Source: PHAA01 sp040217755 (GTDB taxonomy: Bacteria > Bacillota > Syntrophomonadia > Syntrophomonadales > Syntrophomonadaceae). Taken from it: 41,352 nt of DNA. A program made the position numbers and the translations under genes. The notes under the pieces were generated by a model. The model worked only from the letters and a program-made list of their open reading frames with translations, searched no databases and had not been told where the DNA came from. The stretch covers positions 1-41,352 of the forward strand of contig JBEHWJ010000011.1 in NCBI GenBank assembly GCA_040217755.1. Direction: 5' to 3'. The stretch's first letter is position 1; every line of letters begins with the position of its first letter. This document shows positions 7,904-16,177 of this stretch, piece by piece.

Positions 7904-8482
7904 TTATAATACTATTAACTTGCCGGCATGAAACATTTCTTCCGCAATGGTATACATATTGCCGATGGAACCGACCTCCAGCTTGTCGGTCAGGCCGTAA
8001 AAGTCCAGGCAGGTGCCGCAGGATAGTACTTCAACCCCGCTCTTGGCCAGGTTCTTGATATGGTCCAGCATCTCGGAACCGGCGGTGGTCAGCAATACCC
8101 CGCCATTCAGAAATATCAGGGTTTCCAGCTCCCCTTCCATCTGGGTCAGGGTGTACATAAAACTTTTCATCAGTACGCTGCCCAGCAAGTCGTCCCCCTG
8201 GCCCAGCACATTGCTGCCCACTACCACCGTCGCCCCGGCCTTCAGCCTCTCTTTCTGGGGGACGGCCTCTCCCTTGGTGATGTTTATATAAAACAGCCCA
8301 TCCTGTTCTTCCACCATGCTGCCCAGGTTCATGGTCTTGATCAGCCTGGATATGTTCTCCAGGGCGGCCCGGTTATCGACTATCGCCACTACCTCGCTGA
8401 CCTCCTGGCTGTCCAATGCCTTCTTGGTCATCAGCACTGGTTCCGGGCAATTCAGGCCACGGGCATCAATCGTCTGTTTCAT
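7904..8482 (-). CDS. yedF: YedF-like protein: TusA/SirA domain plus DsrE-like domain
   Basis: A 192-residue two-domain protein of the sulfurtransferase-like type associated with selenium metabolism. Residues 1-75 are a TusA/SirA-like domain with the DARGLNCPEPVL motif (Cys12 is the sulfur- or selenium-carrying cysteine). Residues 85-192 are a DsrE-like domain with VVVGSNVLGQGDDLLG and CGTCLDFYGL (CxxC near 155). In other Firmicutes this protein accompanies selD and selenium-associated cysteine desulfurases. Here a cysteine-desulfurase-family gene is in the window but far away (39,958-41,106). GAGGG lies 6 bases before the ATG. Role in selenium delivery is inferred from family context only. 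Confidence 0.85.
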   Translation of the reverse strand: MKQTIDARGLNCPEPVLMTKKALDSQEVSEVVAIVDNRAALENISRLIKTMNLGSMVEEQDGLFYINITKGEAVPQKERLKAGATVVVGSNVLGQGDDLLGSVLMKSFMYTLTQMEGELETLIFLNGGVLLTTAGSEMLDHIKNLAKSGVEVLSCGTCLDFYGLTDKLEVGSIGNMYTIAEEMFHAGKLIVL

Positions 8483-8854
8483 ATCAAGCCCTCATTCCTT
8501 AAAAATTTCACCGGTCTTGGTTTGACCCACTCCCAGTATATGACACAATCCCGGTCGGAGCCAACCTTTAAACCACCTCCTGCTATAATTTGTGCTGGTA
8601 TTTTAACTGGCAAATGTAATATAATGTCTACTAAATAACTGGTCTGACCATCAGGACAGCAGACGGTCAGGGGGTAATCTGACGGTACCAATAATAGCCG
8701 CAAATTCTTATCTTCCCACCGCCAACCGGGTGAAATTATTATGTGCATGGAGATGGATATTGAATCAGCTGCCAACTCGCAGATGAACGTCCTGTCTCGT
8801 TAGAAAGGCTTCATATATAGGTTGGGCACCACTTATGAAGAATGGAGGAATAAT
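8483..8854. other. Divergent intergenic region between yedF and the oxidoreductase operon
   Basis: This region of 372 bases separates two divergent transcripts. It contains TATAAT-like boxes near 8,622 without well-placed -35 elements. It also holds an imperfect dyad CTGACC ... GGTCAG (about 8,644-8,671) that could be an operator, and a strong AGGAGG on the minus strand near 8,578 with no convincing gene behind it. I see no recognisable riboswitch. Confidence 0.4.
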
Positions 8855-9397
8855 ATGTTAGAATTACGGATCAACGGTTTTGGCGGGCAGGGCTCGGTCA
8901 CCCTGGCTCATCTGCTGGCGCAGGCGGCGCTGGAAAACGGTCAGCAGGGTCAGGCCCTGCCTTTCTTCGGAGTGGAACGCCGCGGGGCCCCGGTACGGGC
9001 AGCCGTACGTATGTCCCCCACCACTATTCACGCCCACAGTCAATGCGAACTGCCGGATTTCGTAGTGGTGATGAGCGAGAAGCTCACCGCTGCCGCAGTC
9101 AACGAAGGCATCAATGATGCCGGAACCGTTATCATCAACGCTCCTTTCGCCGTCCCCGTCGAGCAGCATCCCACCTGGCACGTGGATGCCGAGACTATCG
9201 CCCGCGAAGCGGAATTGTTCTCCACCGACGGACCGATGATCAATATCCCGCTGTTTGGCGCGGTGTGCCGGGTATTGGACATCCCCCAGGATATCATGGA
9301 ACAGACTATCCTGACCAAATGGCCGGGCCAGAACGGCGAACGCAATCTAGGGGCAGCCGGTCGTGCTTATAATAGCGTAACCCGGCTCGGATTTTAG
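8855..9397 (+). CDS. 2-oxoacid:ferredoxin oxidoreductase, gamma subunit
   Basis: The gamma (catalytic-domain III-like) subunit of a four-subunit 2-oxoacid:acceptor oxidoreductase, 180 residues. It begins MLELRINGFGGQGSVTLAHLL, the hallmark G-x-GGQG loop of this subunit, and continues with PFFGVERRGAPVRAAVRMS and LPDFVVVMSEK. The ATG at 8855 has GGAGGAATAAT directly upstream; an earlier in-frame start would add an unrelated dozen residues. It is followed 38 bases later by the ferredoxin-like delta subunit, then alpha and beta, so the enzyme is encoded completely. The 2-oxoacid (pyruvate, branched-chain or 2-oxoglutarate) cannot be fixed by eye. Confidence 0.93.
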   Translation: MLELRINGFGGQGSVTLAHLLAQAALENGQQGQALPFFGVERRGAPVRAAVRMSPTTIHAHSQCELPDFVVVMSEKLTAAAVNEGINDAGTVIINAPFAVPVEQHPTWHVDAETIAREAELFSTDGPMINIPLFGAVCRVLDIPQDIMEQTILTKWPGQNGERNLGAAGRAYNSVTRLGF

Positions 9398-9435
9398 CAC
9401 GCCTTATATTTGCATCAGCGAAAGGAATGGAATAA

Positions 9436-9693
9436 ATGAGATCAGTCACGAAGGCCTACCGGCCTATTTCCTGGCCGATGAAGGGAGCCGGCGGTGACAC
9501 CGGTTCCTGGCGGTCTCATCGTCCGGTAGTCGACATCGAGAAATGCAACCAGTGTCAGATCTGCTGGGTATATTGCCCGGAAGCGGTCATCGACCGCAAT
9601 GAGCCTGTTATCGATTACCGCTACTGCAAAGGCTGCGGCGTATGCGCCTTGGAATGCCCCACTGGCGCAATCAGCATGGAACAGGAGGAGTAG
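9436..9693 (+). CDS. 2-oxoacid:ferredoxin oxidoreductase, delta (2[4Fe-4S] ferredoxin) subunit
   Basis: Electron-transfer subunit of 85 residues with two tetranuclear cluster motifs, CNQCQICWVYCPEA and CKGCGVCALECPTG, each CxxCxxCxxxCP. The N-terminal region (RPISWPMKGAGGDTGSWRSH) is the extension typical of PorD-type subunits, which docks on the catalytic subunits. GAAAGGAATGGAATAA precedes the ATG. The gene ends with a TAG four bases before the alpha subunit ATG, and its own 3' end supplies the AGGAGGAG ribosome binding site for that next gene. Confidence 0.94.
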   Translation: MRSVTKAYRPISWPMKGAGGDTGSWRSHRPVVDIEKCNQCQICWVYCPEAVIDRNEPVIDYRYCKGCGVCALECPTGAISMEQEE

Positions 9694-9697
9694 CGCT

Positions 9698-10828
9698 ATG
9701 GGAACAGTGCAAATTATAATGGATACCGGGGCCAAGGCCGCCGCGCTGGCGGTAAAGTGTGCCCGAGTGGACGTTGTACCCGGTTACCCCATCACCCCTC
9801 AGACCAGCATAATGGAAGCGGTAGCGGCGATGGTCGAAAACGGTGAACTGCACGCCCGCTTTATTCCAGTGGAAGGTGAACACAGCGCGATGGCCGCCGC
9901 GGTAGCCGCATCCGCCGTCGGGGCCCGCGTCTTCACCGCCACCTCGGCCAACGGTTTACTCTATATGCACGAAGTCTTACATATGGCTTCCGGCGGGCGT
10001 CTGCCGGTGGTGATGTGCAACGTCAACCGCGGTATCTTCGCCCCCTGGACCCTGTGGGCCGACCATCAGGATTCTTTCGCCCAGCGGGATACCGGCTGGA
10101 TCCAATATCACTGCTCCTCCAACCAGGAGGTGTTCAATACCATCCTGCAGGCCTTCCGGGTGGCCGAGCAGGTAAATATCCCGGTTATGGTCAACTTTGA
10201 TGGTTTTGCCATCTCCCATTGCCTTATGCCCCTCACCCTGCCGGCCCAGGAGGATATCGACCGTTTCCTGCCCCCCCATCAACCGGAGTGGCGGCTCGAC
10301 CCGGCTCATCCCTCCTCTTTCTGCAACGTGACCAATGCCCCTGAATACTCGGTCTTCCGCCAGATGTTGTCCAACGATATGCTAGAGGCCATCCCGCTGG
10401 TCAAGCAGGCGGCCCGGGATTATCAGGACATCACCGGGATGTGGGACGGCGACACCATCGACACCTATCAGCTGGAAGACGCCGAAGTGGTAGCCTTTGC
10501 GGTCAATAGTATGGCGGCCGAATTGAAACTCTCCGTCGATATCCTGCGCGGTCAGGGCATAAAGGCCGGTCTGTTGCGGCCCCGTTTATATCTGCCCTTC
10601 CCGGCCGAGGACATCATCGCGGCCCTGCCGCCAAATGCGCAGGTTATGGTATTGGACCGCAACTATAACTACGGCCATCCGGGCGGCATTTTGGCTGCCG
10701 AGCTGAAAAGCGTGCTCTACGGCCATCGCGATGACATCACGGTTAAAAACCGCGTGGTAGGCATCGGTGGCATCGATCTGACCCGCCGCTTCATGGCGGC
10801 CGAAATTCGGGCCATGATGGATGAATAA
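9698..10828 (+). CDS. 2-oxoacid:ferredoxin oxidoreductase, alpha subunit
   Basis: The alpha subunit (pyrimidine-binding domain plus transketolase-like C-terminal domain), 376 residues. Key segments are VVPGYPITPQTSIMEAV near the N-terminus, IPVEGEHSAMAAAVAASAVGARVFTATS and the conserved ADHQDSFAQRDTGWIQ. The C-terminal domain contains MVLDRNYNYGHPGG. In the family these bind thiamine diphosphate together with beta and position the 2-oxoacid. The start at 9698 is set by AGGAGGAG and by the preceding stop codon; a longer open frame overlapping the ferredoxin gene is not used. The substrate preference is uncertain, but the motif set resembles pyruvate or 2-ketoisovalerate enzymes. Confidence 0.93.
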   Translation: MGTVQIIMDTGAKAAALAVKCARVDVVPGYPITPQTSIMEAVAAMVENGELHARFIPVEGEHSAMAAAVAASAVGARVFTATSANGLLYMHEVLHMASGGRLPVVMCNVNRGIFAPWTLWADHQDSFAQRDTGWIQYHCSSNQEVFNTILQAFRVAEQVNIPVMVNFDGFAISHCLMPLTLPAQEDIDRFLPPHQPEWRLDPAHPSSFCNVTNAPEYSVFRQMLSNDMLEAIPLVKQAARDYQDITGMWDGDTIDTYQLEDAEVVAFAVNSMAAELKLSVDILRGQGIKAGLLRPRLYLPFPAEDIIAALPPNAQVMVLDRNYNYGHPGGILAAELKSVLYGHRDDITVKNRVVGIGGIDLTRRFMAAEIRAMMDE

Positions 10829-10860
10829 AACGCATTGACCACGAAAGGAATGGATGAGAT

Positions 10861-11799
10861 ATGGCTACCAATATCAAGAAATTACCGGACATCGAACTGG
10901 TTTTAAGCGGCAACGGGGCCTGCGGCGGGTGCCCCGCCACCATGGCCCTGCGTATCGTGGGCAAAGCCCTGGGGCCCAACGCCATCATGCTGCTGACCCC
11001 ATCCTGCTCGGTGGCCAGCATGGGTATGACCCCGAAACTGGGCTACAACTGGCCCTGCATCAATATCACCTTTGCCTCCGCCGGCTCTTCGTCCTCCGCC
11101 ATCAGCCATGCGTTGGAGATAATGAAGGAAAAGGGCCGATTGGAGGGCGAGCTGCCCACGGTATTCAGCTGGGTAGGCGACGGCGGCACCTATGACATCG
11201 GCTTCCAGGCGCTTTCCGCCGCCGCCGAGCGCAACGACAACCTAATTCATTTTTGCTATAATAACGAAGCCTACAGCAACACCGGCGTACAACGGAGCGG
11301 GGCCACCCCGCGCGGCAGCTTCACCACCACTACCCCCAGCGGCAAGACTCAACCCAAGAAAAATATGGCCCTGCTGATGCTGGAGCACCATATCCCCTAT
11401 GTAGCTACCGCCACCGTGGCCTATCCCGGTGACCTGTATGACAAGGTAGTCAAGGCCAAAAACATCCGCGGCACGAAATATATCGAGATCCTGGCCCCCT
11501 GCTATCTGGGCTGGCAGTTCGATATGCCGGAAACGGTACAGCTCAGCCGCATGGCAGTCCGCAGCGGCGCCTGGCTATTGTGGGAAGCGGAGCATGGTAA
11601 GGTCAACTTCAATAGTCCCACTTCCCAAATCATGAGCGGCAAGAAGGCGGCGGTCCCGGTGGATGATTACCTGATGAAGCAGGGCCGATTCAAACGCCTG
11701 CTTAAAGGACCTGACGCCCAGCAGCGCATCGCTGATATCCAGGGCGACATCGATCGGGAGATCGCTTTTATGCGGGAGCGGGCCAAGATTACCTATTAA
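10861..11799 (+). CDS. 2-oxoacid:ferredoxin oxidoreductase, beta (TPP-binding) subunit
   Basis: The thiamine-diphosphate-binding beta subunit, 312 residues. GNGACGGCPATMALR near residue 18 carries cysteines that bind the proximal iron-sulfur cluster. FSWVGDGGTYDIGFQALSA through CYNNEAYSNTG is the GDG...N thiamine diphosphate motif. PKKNMALLMLEHHIPYVATA and EILAPCYLGW are also family features. AAAGGAATGGATGAGAT precedes the ATG. It is the last gene of the gamma-delta-alpha-beta operon; no obvious T-tailed hairpin follows. The complete enzyme would oxidatively decarboxylate a 2-oxoacid to acyl-CoA while reducing ferredoxin, consistent with anaerobic metabolism. Confidence 0.94.
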   Translation: MATNIKKLPDIELVLSGNGACGGCPATMALRIVGKALGPNAIMLLTPSCSVASMGMTPKLGYNWPCINITFASAGSSSSAISHALEIMKEKGRLEGELPTVFSWVGDGGTYDIGFQALSAAAERNDNLIHFCYNNEAYSNTGVQRSGATPRGSFTTTTPSGKTQPKKNMALLMLEHHIPYVATATVAYPGDLYDKVVKAKNIRGTKYIEILAPCYLGWQFDMPETVQLSRMAVRSGAWLLWEAEHGKVNFNSPTSQIMSGKKAAVPVDDYLMKQGRFKRLLKGPDAQQRIADIQGDIDREIAFMRERAKITY

Positions 11800-11906
11800 T
11801 TTTTCACCCGCTTTATAACCAAGGACTGGCTGACTATAATAAGAAATATAAAGAGCAGGTATTTTCGGCCATCCCGGGCCCAGGACTATCACCGGCGAAT
11901 CCCGAG

Positions 11907-11935
11907 TTGACAAACCCAGGCCATCCCGGCAATAT
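11907..11935 (+). promoter_or_regulatory. Candidate promoter for the GntR regulator
   Basis: TTGACA at 11,907-11,912 is followed after 17 bases by CAATAT at 11,930-11,935. It lies about 135 bases before the regulator's TTG start, in a gene-free stretch downstream of the oxidoreductase operon. The -35 box is perfect and the -10 box is weak. Confidence 0.4.
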
Positions 11936-12070
11936 TTAAGTAAAGCCAATATTTGTCACTTGCCCAGGCCTGGCGCCGACAGCCGCTCACCGCTGATCTG
12001 CCGACCGATGAGGGGATCAAATCCACCCGGCTGCAGCCAAGCCCCTGGATGTCGTACAGGAGGACCCGAT

Positions 12071-12763
12071 TTGACATTTCAGCCCATCAAAACCAAAAAG
12101 ATCTACGAAGAGATCATGGAACAGATACGCCGGATGATATCCCAGGGTGACTTGCAGCCCGGTGATAAACTGCCCTCCGAACGAGAACTGGCCGAGACCC
12201 TGGGGGTCAGCCGCACTTCAGTGCGGGAAGCGCTCACCGCCCTGGGGGCCTTGGGCATAATCGATGTGAGGCCCGGTGAGGGAACCTTTATCCGCCGCAG
12301 CAATGACTCCGAAACCTTCGAACCGTTGGGCGTACTGCTGGCCATCGAACGCAACCCCGAGGTCCAGTTGATGGAAGTCAGGAAGATACTGGAGACGGAG
12401 GCGGCGGCTTTGGCTGCCAAAAGAGCCACCCCTGCCGACCTGGCCAAGATCGAGACGGCTCTGGAGGTTATGAAGAATGCGGATTCTATCCGGGATGCGG
12501 TAGACGCCGACCTGCGGTTTCATTTCACTATCGCCGAAGCCGCCAATAACTCGGTTCTGCTGCGTATCATGAATACGGTGGCGGATCTGATGCACACCAC
12601 CTCCCGCCAGAACCGGGAGACCCTTTATGCCCAATCCAAGGGGCGGGTGCTGCACGAACATGAGGCCATACTCAAGGCGATAAAAGACAAGAACCCAGAC
12701 CAGGCCTGGGCTCATATGCTGGAACACATCAACAATATCGAAGCCGGGATTACCCGCGCATAG
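12071..12763 (+). CDS. FadR-type GntR transcriptional regulator
   Basis: A DNA-binding regulator of 230 residues. The N-terminal winged helix-turn-helix (about 1-75) carries KIYEEIMEQIRRMISQGDL, PGDKLPSERELAETLGVSR and TSVREALTALGALGIIDV. The C-terminal FCD ligand domain (about 90-225) has the metal-binding pattern DLRFHFTIAEAANN and HEHEAILKAIKDKNPD. I chose the TTG at 12,071, eight bases after AGGAGG; upstream in-frame sequence does not look like coding. In related organisms such regulators respond to lactate, fatty acids or other organic acids. Its position directly after the oxidoreductase operon, in the same direction, suggests but does not prove control of it. Confidence 0.9.
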   Translation: MTFQPIKTKKIYEEIMEQIRRMISQGDLQPGDKLPSERELAETLGVSRTSVREALTALGALGIIDVRPGEGTFIRRSNDSETFEPLGVLLAIERNPEVQLMEVRKILETEAAALAAKRATPADLAKIETALEVMKNADSIRDAVDADLRFHFTIAEAANNSVLLRIMNTVADLMHTTSRQNRETLYAQSKGRVLHEHEAILKAIKDKNPDQAWAHMLEHINNIEAGITRA

Positions 12764-12824
12764 CCTCTTTGGCCCTTATCAGGGCCGCGATCGACCGGTT
12801 GACCGGGGTGTCGATCCCGCATTG

Positions 12825-13781
12825 CTATTTCAGTAACCCCAGGCTCCGGTAGGTGGCGGCATCTCCCTTGCCGGTCACGGGCAGGCCACGCCATATCTGA
12901 TAGTATTTGACCGCCAGCTCGGTCATATTGCCATAACGGCCGTCGGCGTTGTCGAACACGATGCCCTTTTCCTTCAACCGGTACTGCAGGTAAACCACAT
13001 CCTGGCCGGTGGTTTTTATCTTCAACTCGCGGCCTTTGAACCAGGAAGGGGTTATCTTGCCATTGGCCACCATCCGCACCGGAGTCCCTACGGATACCAG
13101 GGGATACAGGGCCTCCACGTCCCGGTTGCGCATACGGATGCACCCGTGAGACAATGACTGTCCCACCGAATATGGTTTGTTGGTACCGTGGATGCCGTAT
13201 ATTCCCCAGGGTACGTTCAAGCCCATCCAGCGGGTACCGAACCCGCCGCCCCAGCCCGCCGATTTCTGAATCACTTTGAATTCCCCCACCGGCGAGGGGG
13301 TCGAACTCTTGCCCACCCCTATCGGGAAAGTCTTCAATACCTGTTCCCCTTCATAAAGGGTCAGCCTATGCTTGACTATATCCACTTCTATCACCCGTTT
13401 GGGTTTATCCTCGCCGCCGGCCATAGTCGGGTGGTCCTCTTCTTCACCCATAAGCGCCTCCCACACCGCGGGAGTCACCTGCCCATCCGCAGTCAAACCA
13501 TGGGCAACCTGGAACATCCTGACCAGATCGCTGGTGGCCTGGTCGTAAAAGCCGTTGGGCTCGATATCGTAACCCAACTCACGCAGGCGCGCCTGCACCA
13601 TCCATACCGCTTCCCCCTGGAGGACAGGGTCGGCCAGATACAAGTGGGGAAAATCGGTGCGGTCTATCGACTGGTTGGGGGGCGGGGGCGCCGCTTCTTC
13701 CTGTCCGGCGGCACTGTATCCGCAGCAAGCCAGGGCCAGGCACAGGGCCAATGCCAACAGAAAATGTTTCTTGGGCGGCAT
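12825..13781 (-). CDS. L,D-transpeptidase (YkuD) with flanking peptidoglycan-binding domains
   Basis: An exported cell-wall cross-linking enzyme, 318 residues. The signal sequence ends around LALACCGYS; the LACC pattern suggests possible lipidation at Cys19 or Cys20. A peptidoglycan-binding domain (about 55-105; VQARLRELGYDIEPNGFYDQ) is followed by the YkuD domain (about 125-240; KRVIEVDIVKHRLTLYEGE). Its catalytic motif is SLSHGCIRMRN, in which the Cys is the nucleophile and the His its partner. A second peptidoglycan-binding-like repeat closes the protein (YLQYRLKEKGIVFDN ... GLPVTGKGDAATYRSLG). AAGGAGGTCATCGT gives a strong ribosome binding site. It is convergent with the GntR gene; the gap of about 60 bases contains dyads but no T-tailed terminator. 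Confidence 0.93.
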   Translation of the reverse strand: MPPKKHFLLALALCLALACCGYSAAGQEEAAPPPPNQSIDRTDFPHLYLADPVLQGEAVWMVQARLRELGYDIEPNGFYDQATSDLVRMFQVAHGLTADGQVTPAVWEALMGEEEDHPTMAGGEDKPKRVIEVDIVKHRLTLYEGEQVLKTFPIGVGKSSTPSPVGEFKVIQKSAGWGGGFGTRWMGLNVPWGIYGIHGTNKPYSVGQSLSHGCIRMRNRDVEALYPLVSVGTPVRMVANGKITPSWFKGRELKIKTTGQDVVYLQYRLKEKGIVFDNADGRYGNMTELAVKYYQIWRGLPVTGKGDAATYRSLGLLK

Positions 13782-13875
13782 ACGATGACCTCCTTAATTT
13801 TTATCTTTAATAGATATGCCCGAGTCGGGGAAGGTTATCACCGCCGCCATACTACAAACGCCGCCAAATGTTTCC

Positions 13876-15690
13876 TTAACGGGGATTAACTGCATCGATC
13901 AGTTGCTCCTGGTACATGAAGGCCTGCAGCCAAAAGCTGTGCGCACCAGGGCTTTCCGAGATGGAGCCGGCAAAGGCCTTTATCTGGGCCTGCCCCTTTT
14001 CGGCCAGTTCGGGAACGGCGGCCAATCTGCCCAGGCGGAGGAAATTATAAGCGGCCACCGCATTGTCGGAAGGCATCACGCTGTCATAGGACTCCTTGGG
14101 GCGGGTCAGCAACGGTTCGCTGTCGGACCCGTAGAAGAACAACCCTCCGCGCTCCTGGTCCCAAAACAAATCCAGCAATTGCCGGTTGAGTTCCAGGGCG
14201 GCTTGCAGGTAGCGAGGTTGGTGGGCGGCCTCATGCAGCTCCAGCAAACCCCAGATCAGGTAGGCATAATCAGCCGCATAGGCTTTGCAGAGGGCTTCTC
14301 CGTCCCGGTAGCCAGCCAGCAGACGCCCATCCTCCCGCCGCAGGCTGACCAGGATGAAATCGGCGGCCTGGCGGGCCGCCTCCAGATACCGGTCATCCCG
14401 GAGGAGCCGGCCTCCCAGCCCCAGGGCGGCGATCATCAATCCGTTCCAGGCGGTCAATATCTTATCGTCCTTGAAAGGTTTGACCCGCCGCTCCCTGACC
14501 TGCAAAAGCTGCCGGAGCTCCTGGTCGAACCGGTCCCGGGCCTCCCGGCAATTGGGTTGGCCGATCAGATTAGGGATGTTGCGGCCCTCGAAGTTGCCCC
14601 CGGCGGTTATGTCATACGCCTCGCCGAAACGGGTTGCATGGGGTCCCAGGATGGATACCACCTCTTCCCGATCCCACACGTAATAACGGCCTTCCTCCCC
14701 TTCCGAATCGGCATCCTCGGCCGAATAGAATCCGCCCTGGGGCGACCTCATATCTCTCAATACATATGTGAATATATCCTCGGCCACCTGTTGGTAGAAC
14801 TTCTGACTGGTGGCTTGATAAGCCTCAAGATAAGCCATAGCCAGCAAAGCGTTGTCGTAGAGCATCTTTTCAAAATGGGGCACCAGCCAGCGGCGGTCGG
14901 TAGAATAGCGGGCAAAGCCGAAGCCCACGTGATCATAGATCCCCCCCTGGTACATACCAATGAGGGTTTTCTCAGCCATCTCCAGGGCTGGCTCGTTTTT
15001 GAAATGCCGGTGATATTGGAGCAGGAACATAAGATTGGTGGGGGTGGGGAATTTGGGAGCCGAACCAAATCCCCCGTATTCACTGTCATAGCTACGGGCC
15101 AGGTTCCCGAAGGCCTGGTGCAGGGCTTCTTCGGTCAGCTGCCCGGAGGTATCGGCCCGGGTCGCCTTTTGAACCCACTGGCTGATTTCGTCTCCGGCCT
15201 GCCTGACTTTATCCTTATCCTTCTTCCACAACCCGGCCAGACGGGGCAATAGATCCGCCATCCCCATCGTCCCGCCCTGGCTATAGGGAGGGATATAGGT
15301 GGCCGCATAGAAGGGCCGGCCGGCTGGGGTCATCACCACGGTCAAGGGCCAACCGCCGCTGCCGGTCAGTGTTTGGCATACCTGCATGTAGATATGGTCG
15401 ATATCCGGGCGTTCCTCCCGGTCCACTTTGACGGAGATGAAATCCTGGTTGAGCAAGGCGGCCACCTGCTCATTTTCGAACGACTGCCTCTCCATGACGT
15501 GGCACCAGTGGCAGGTCGAATAGCCGATGCTCAGAAAGATCGGCTTGTCCTCGGCCCGAGCCTTGTCAAAAGCTTCATCCCCCCACGGATACCAATCCAC
15601 TGGGTTATAGGCGTGCTGCAGCAGATAAGGGCTCTTCTGGCCGGCAAGACGATTGGGACGCCGGGTATGCCTATCCAAATTTATCTCCAT
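13876..15690 (-). CDS. DUF255 thioredoxin-fold protein (YyaL / SPATA20-like)
   Basis: A large cytoplasmic protein of 604 residues. The N-terminal thioredoxin-like DUF255 domain (about 1-165) starts RPNRLAGQKSPYLLQHAYNPVDW and has the redox-like motif STCHWCHVMERQSF (Cys60 and Cys63). The remainder (about 190-600) is an alpha/alpha toroid resembling six-hairpin glycosidases, with YGGFGSAPKFPTPTN, GGIYDHVGFGFARYSTD, VPHFEKMLYDNA and FYSAEDADSEGEEGRYYVW. The family is widespread but its substrate is unknown. I chose the ATG at 15,690, eight bases after AGGAGG, rather than the ATG six bases earlier. It precedes the L,D-transpeptidase on the same strand with a 95-base gap. Confidence 0.9.
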   Translation of the reverse strand: MEINLDRHTRRPNRLAGQKSPYLLQHAYNPVDWYPWGDEAFDKARAEDKPIFLSIGYSTCHWCHVMERQSFENEQVAALLNQDFISVKVDREERPDIDHIYMQVCQTLTGSGGWPLTVVMTPAGRPFYAATYIPPYSQGGTMGMADLLPRLAGLWKKDKDKVRQAGDEISQWVQKATRADTSGQLTEEALHQAFGNLARSYDSEYGGFGSAPKFPTPTNLMFLLQYHRHFKNEPALEMAEKTLIGMYQGGIYDHVGFGFARYSTDRRWLVPHFEKMLYDNALLAMAYLEAYQATSQKFYQQVAEDIFTYVLRDMRSPQGGFYSAEDADSEGEEGRYYVWDREEVVSILGPHATRFGEAYDITAGGNFEGRNIPNLIGQPNCREARDRFDQELRQLLQVRERRVKPFKDDKILTAWNGLMIAALGLGGRLLRDDRYLEAARQAADFILVSLRREDGRLLAGYRDGEALCKAYAADYAYLIWGLLELHEAAHQPRYLQAALELNRQLLDLFWDQERGGLFFYGSDSEPLLTRPKESYDSVMPSDNAVAAYNFLRLGRLAAVPELAEKGQAQIKAFAGSISESPGAHSFWLQAFMYQEQLIDAVNPR

Positions 15691-15699
15691 CTGCATTAC

Positions 15700-16177
15700 C
15701 TCCTCATATTCCGGACTCCAGCTGTGGTCCCGCCACCGGCTGTGCTCACACTGTCACTCTCATCGAAATGGTTGCGGAAATCACATCGGTTACTAACCTC
15801 ATTTTAGTATGCCCATTGGTAAAAAAATGGTTCTTATTTGAGTTTAATTTTGACAGAAATTTGGTACCTTTTAGGTAAATAAGGAGCGCTTTTCTGGAAG
15901 TCTTCGGTGGCTGAAAAGAGGGTCTTCTCTGGTATTTTCTAGATGAAAATATGCAATATTTGTCCGCTTATTTAAACAGTGTGACAAATTATTAATGGCA
16001 TAAAAAAACCCACCCAATGGTGGGTTAATTAACTGCTAAAAGGATCTTTTATTTCAATATGGTGGTTTAATTATTAATAGCTGGTTAAGATTGATGGTGT
16101 TCGTCTTTATCGTCAATTATATAATTTGAGCCTTCTAAACTAATATGAATAGCTATTATTGTTTATCAACGCTATCA
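15700..16177. other. AT-rich gene-free stretch at the left border of the accessory island
   Basis: No convincing gene is seen in this stretch. The base composition changes sharply near 15,800 from GC-rich to AT-rich. The interval holds a plus-strand TTGACA near 15,850 without an associated gene, and one clear hairpin terminator at 16,002-16,026 that ends the minus-strand island genes. No IS ends or tRNA gene are visible at this border. Confidence 0.5.
16002..16026 (-). terminator. Rho-independent terminator ending the island gene cluster
   Basis: AACCCACC (16,007-16,014) and GGTGGGTT (16,019-16,026) form a perfect 8-bp stem with a four-base loop. On the minus strand it is followed by seven T. 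It is 150 bases downstream of the last island gene. Confidence 0.75.

Noticed and set aside
8640..8700. A riboswitch or T-box upstream of the oxidoreductase operon.
   Set aside because: Only an imperfect CTGACC/GGTCAG dyad is visible. No T-box, c-di-GMP, SAM or TPP consensus was found.
8479..8775. A 98-residue open frame directly upstream of and overlapping yedF on the minus strand.
   Set aside because: The overlap with the yedF start is attractive, but the protein has no recognisable pattern. Its start lacks a ribosome binding site and it fills the divergent regulatory region. I treat it as non-coding.
12764..12824. A bidirectional terminator between the GntR and L,D-transpeptidase genes.
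   Set aside because: Dyads GGCCCT/AGGGCC and GATCGAC/GTCGATC are present, but neither has a T tail on either strand.
13816..15252. A 478-residue open frame opposite the DUF255 gene.
   Set aside because: It is the mirror of a strongly recognised protein on the minus strand, in GC-rich sequence where antisense frames stay open. It shows no motifs or ribosome binding site.
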